A stretch of 64,000 nt of DNA from assembly GCF_011762485.1 (NCBI RefSeq), contig NZ_JAAKGI010000001.1, positions 186,001 to 250,000 on the forward strand. The letters are read 5' to 3'. Under the pieces are notes generated by a model. It worked only from the letters and a program-made list of their open reading frames with translations, was not told where the DNA came from and did not search any database. This DNA is from Yeosuana marina. GTDB lineage: Bacteria > Bacteroidota > Bacteroidia > Flavobacteriales > Flavobacteriaceae. Of this stretch, positions 63,321 through 64,000 are shown one piece after another; position 1 is the first letter of the stretch, and each line of letters starts with the position of its first letter. A program made the translations under genes and the position numbers.

Positions 63321-64000
63321 TTTTTATTATTTTTTTGATTGCGAATATTGGAGTTTCTTTCGGGCAAACTAAAGACTCTATTCCCTCACAAAAAATGGGG
63401 ACTAATGACTCTTTGGTAGATGGACATATAAACACGAGTCAACCAATTAAAGCCCTTGATAGTCTTACTATAAAAAAGTTATCAGATAACGGCGACACTG
63501 CTTTAATGGACAAAAAGTGGTTGCTAGAGTTAACCAGTAACGATTTGTATGATACCATTTATAAATCTATTGCAGAACAGACTTATGAAGACGTTGATTA
63601 CCCAGAACTCTCTACAGATACTTTAAAAGCAAGACTAAAAAGACTAGACGCTAAAACACCGTTTAACGTAGAGTATAACCCTGGTTTAGAAAGTGTTATA
63701 AAATCGTATTTAAAGCATAGGCGAGGGTCTATACAAAGACTCATAGCATTAAGTTCATTCTATTTCCCCATGTTTGAACGCGAATTAGATAGTTATGATC
63801 TTCCTCTAGAAATTAAATATTTATCCATTGTAGAATCTGCATTAAAACCTAGAGTTAAATCAAGAGTTGGTGCCACGGGTTTATGGCAGTTTATGTATGG
63901 AACAGGTAAAATTTACGGATTGGATGTAAGTAGTTATGTAGACGAACGATGCGATCCTATAAAATCAACCGAAGCTGCGGCAAAATATTTATCAAAATTA
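63308..64000 (+). CDS. Lytic transglycosylase (MltD-like), 3'-truncated by the window end
   Basis: This is a peptidoglycan lytic transglycosylase. The frame is open from the ATG at 63308 to the last base (231 residues), so the C-terminus is missing. It has a signal peptide (MVLRIFIIFLIANIGVSFGQ), a spacer of ~85 residues, and an SLT domain with the catalytic E176 in YLSIVESALKPRVKSRVGATG, then LWQFMYGTGKIYGLDV and DPIKSTEAAAKYL. MltD-type proteins usually continue with LysM repeats, which would be beyond the window. An 11-bp inverted repeat spans the start codon. Confidence 0.9.
   Translation, partial: MVLRIFIIFLIANIGVSFGQTKDSIPSQKMGTNDSLVDGHINTSQPIKALDSLTIKKLSDNGDTALMDKKWLLELTSNDLYDTIYKSIAEQTYEDVDYPELSTDTLKARLKRLDAKTPFNVEYNPGLESVIKSYLKHRRGSIQRLIALSSFYFPMFERELDSYDLPLEIKYLSIVESALKPRVKSRVGATGLWQFMYGTGKIYGLDVSSYVDERCDPIKSTEAAAKYLSKL

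Overview
The window is a chromosomal piece of an AT-rich marine-type Flavobacteriaceae (Bacteroidota). The assignment rests on several features. Two secreted proteins carry type IX secretion C-terminal sorting domains (a gliding-motility/type B domain at 30647-32047 and a Por/type A domain at 34026-34946). Many intergenic regions carry a TAnnTTTG box, the Bacteroidota -7 element, and Shine-Dalgarno sequences are nearly absent. There are several TTG starts, and families typical of the group are present (DUF4175, S41 and S8 lipoproteins, head-GIN protein, GlnRS with a C-terminal extension). I see no phage, transposase, integrase or CRISPR array.

Layout. 1-1255: the 3' part of lepA. 1686-9803: a five-gene alpha-glucan operon glgA/glgM - glgC - glgE - maltokinase - glgB, followed after a terminator by a GH31 alpha-glucosidase (to 12337). 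12362-16462 (minus strand): a cation/proton antiporter with a TrkA-N domain and an APC permease with universal-stress domains. 16571-23396: a metallo-beta-lactamase-fold hydrolase, a subtilase lipoprotein, an M1 aminopeptidase and an S41 protease; the last is flanked by a 79-bp direct repeat. 23638-32047: PLP aminotransferase, GH2 beta-mannosidase, rnpA-ctpA, an OmpA-like protein and an LRR protein secreted by the type IX system. 32052-34946 (minus): elaA, a CDF metal exporter, rpiB and a BspA-type LRR protein. After a 783-bp AT-rich gap come rnr, a head-GIN protein, lysE, tRNA-Cys, folB, glnS, and a two-component system (44172-46458) next to a tiny repeat protein whose leader is a long hairpin. 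47552-52995 (minus): an SPFH protein, a divergent pyruvate-kinase-like protein, gltX and alkB. 53139-59810: DUF4175 - ybeY - mnmG - methyltransferase. 60026-64000: an OmpH-like lipoprotein, holB, pgk and the 5' part of a lytic transglycosylase.

How the genes work together. The glg operon encodes what looks like a complete GlgE-type alpha-glucan route. GlgC makes ADP-glucose, the GT4 enzyme (closest by motif to actinobacterial GlgM) would make maltose-1-phosphate, GlgE polymerises it and GlgB branches the product. The maltokinase offers a second entry to maltose-1-phosphate, although no trehalose synthase is visible here. This route is best known from Actinobacteria.

The mnmG gene is bracketed by two parS-like sites (TGTTCCACGTGGAACA and a 15/16 match). 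The first sits at the centre of a 42-bp perfect palindrome, which suggests that the right part of the window lies in the origin-proximal, ParB-binding part of the chromosome. All functional calls are from motif recognition by eye; no database search was run.
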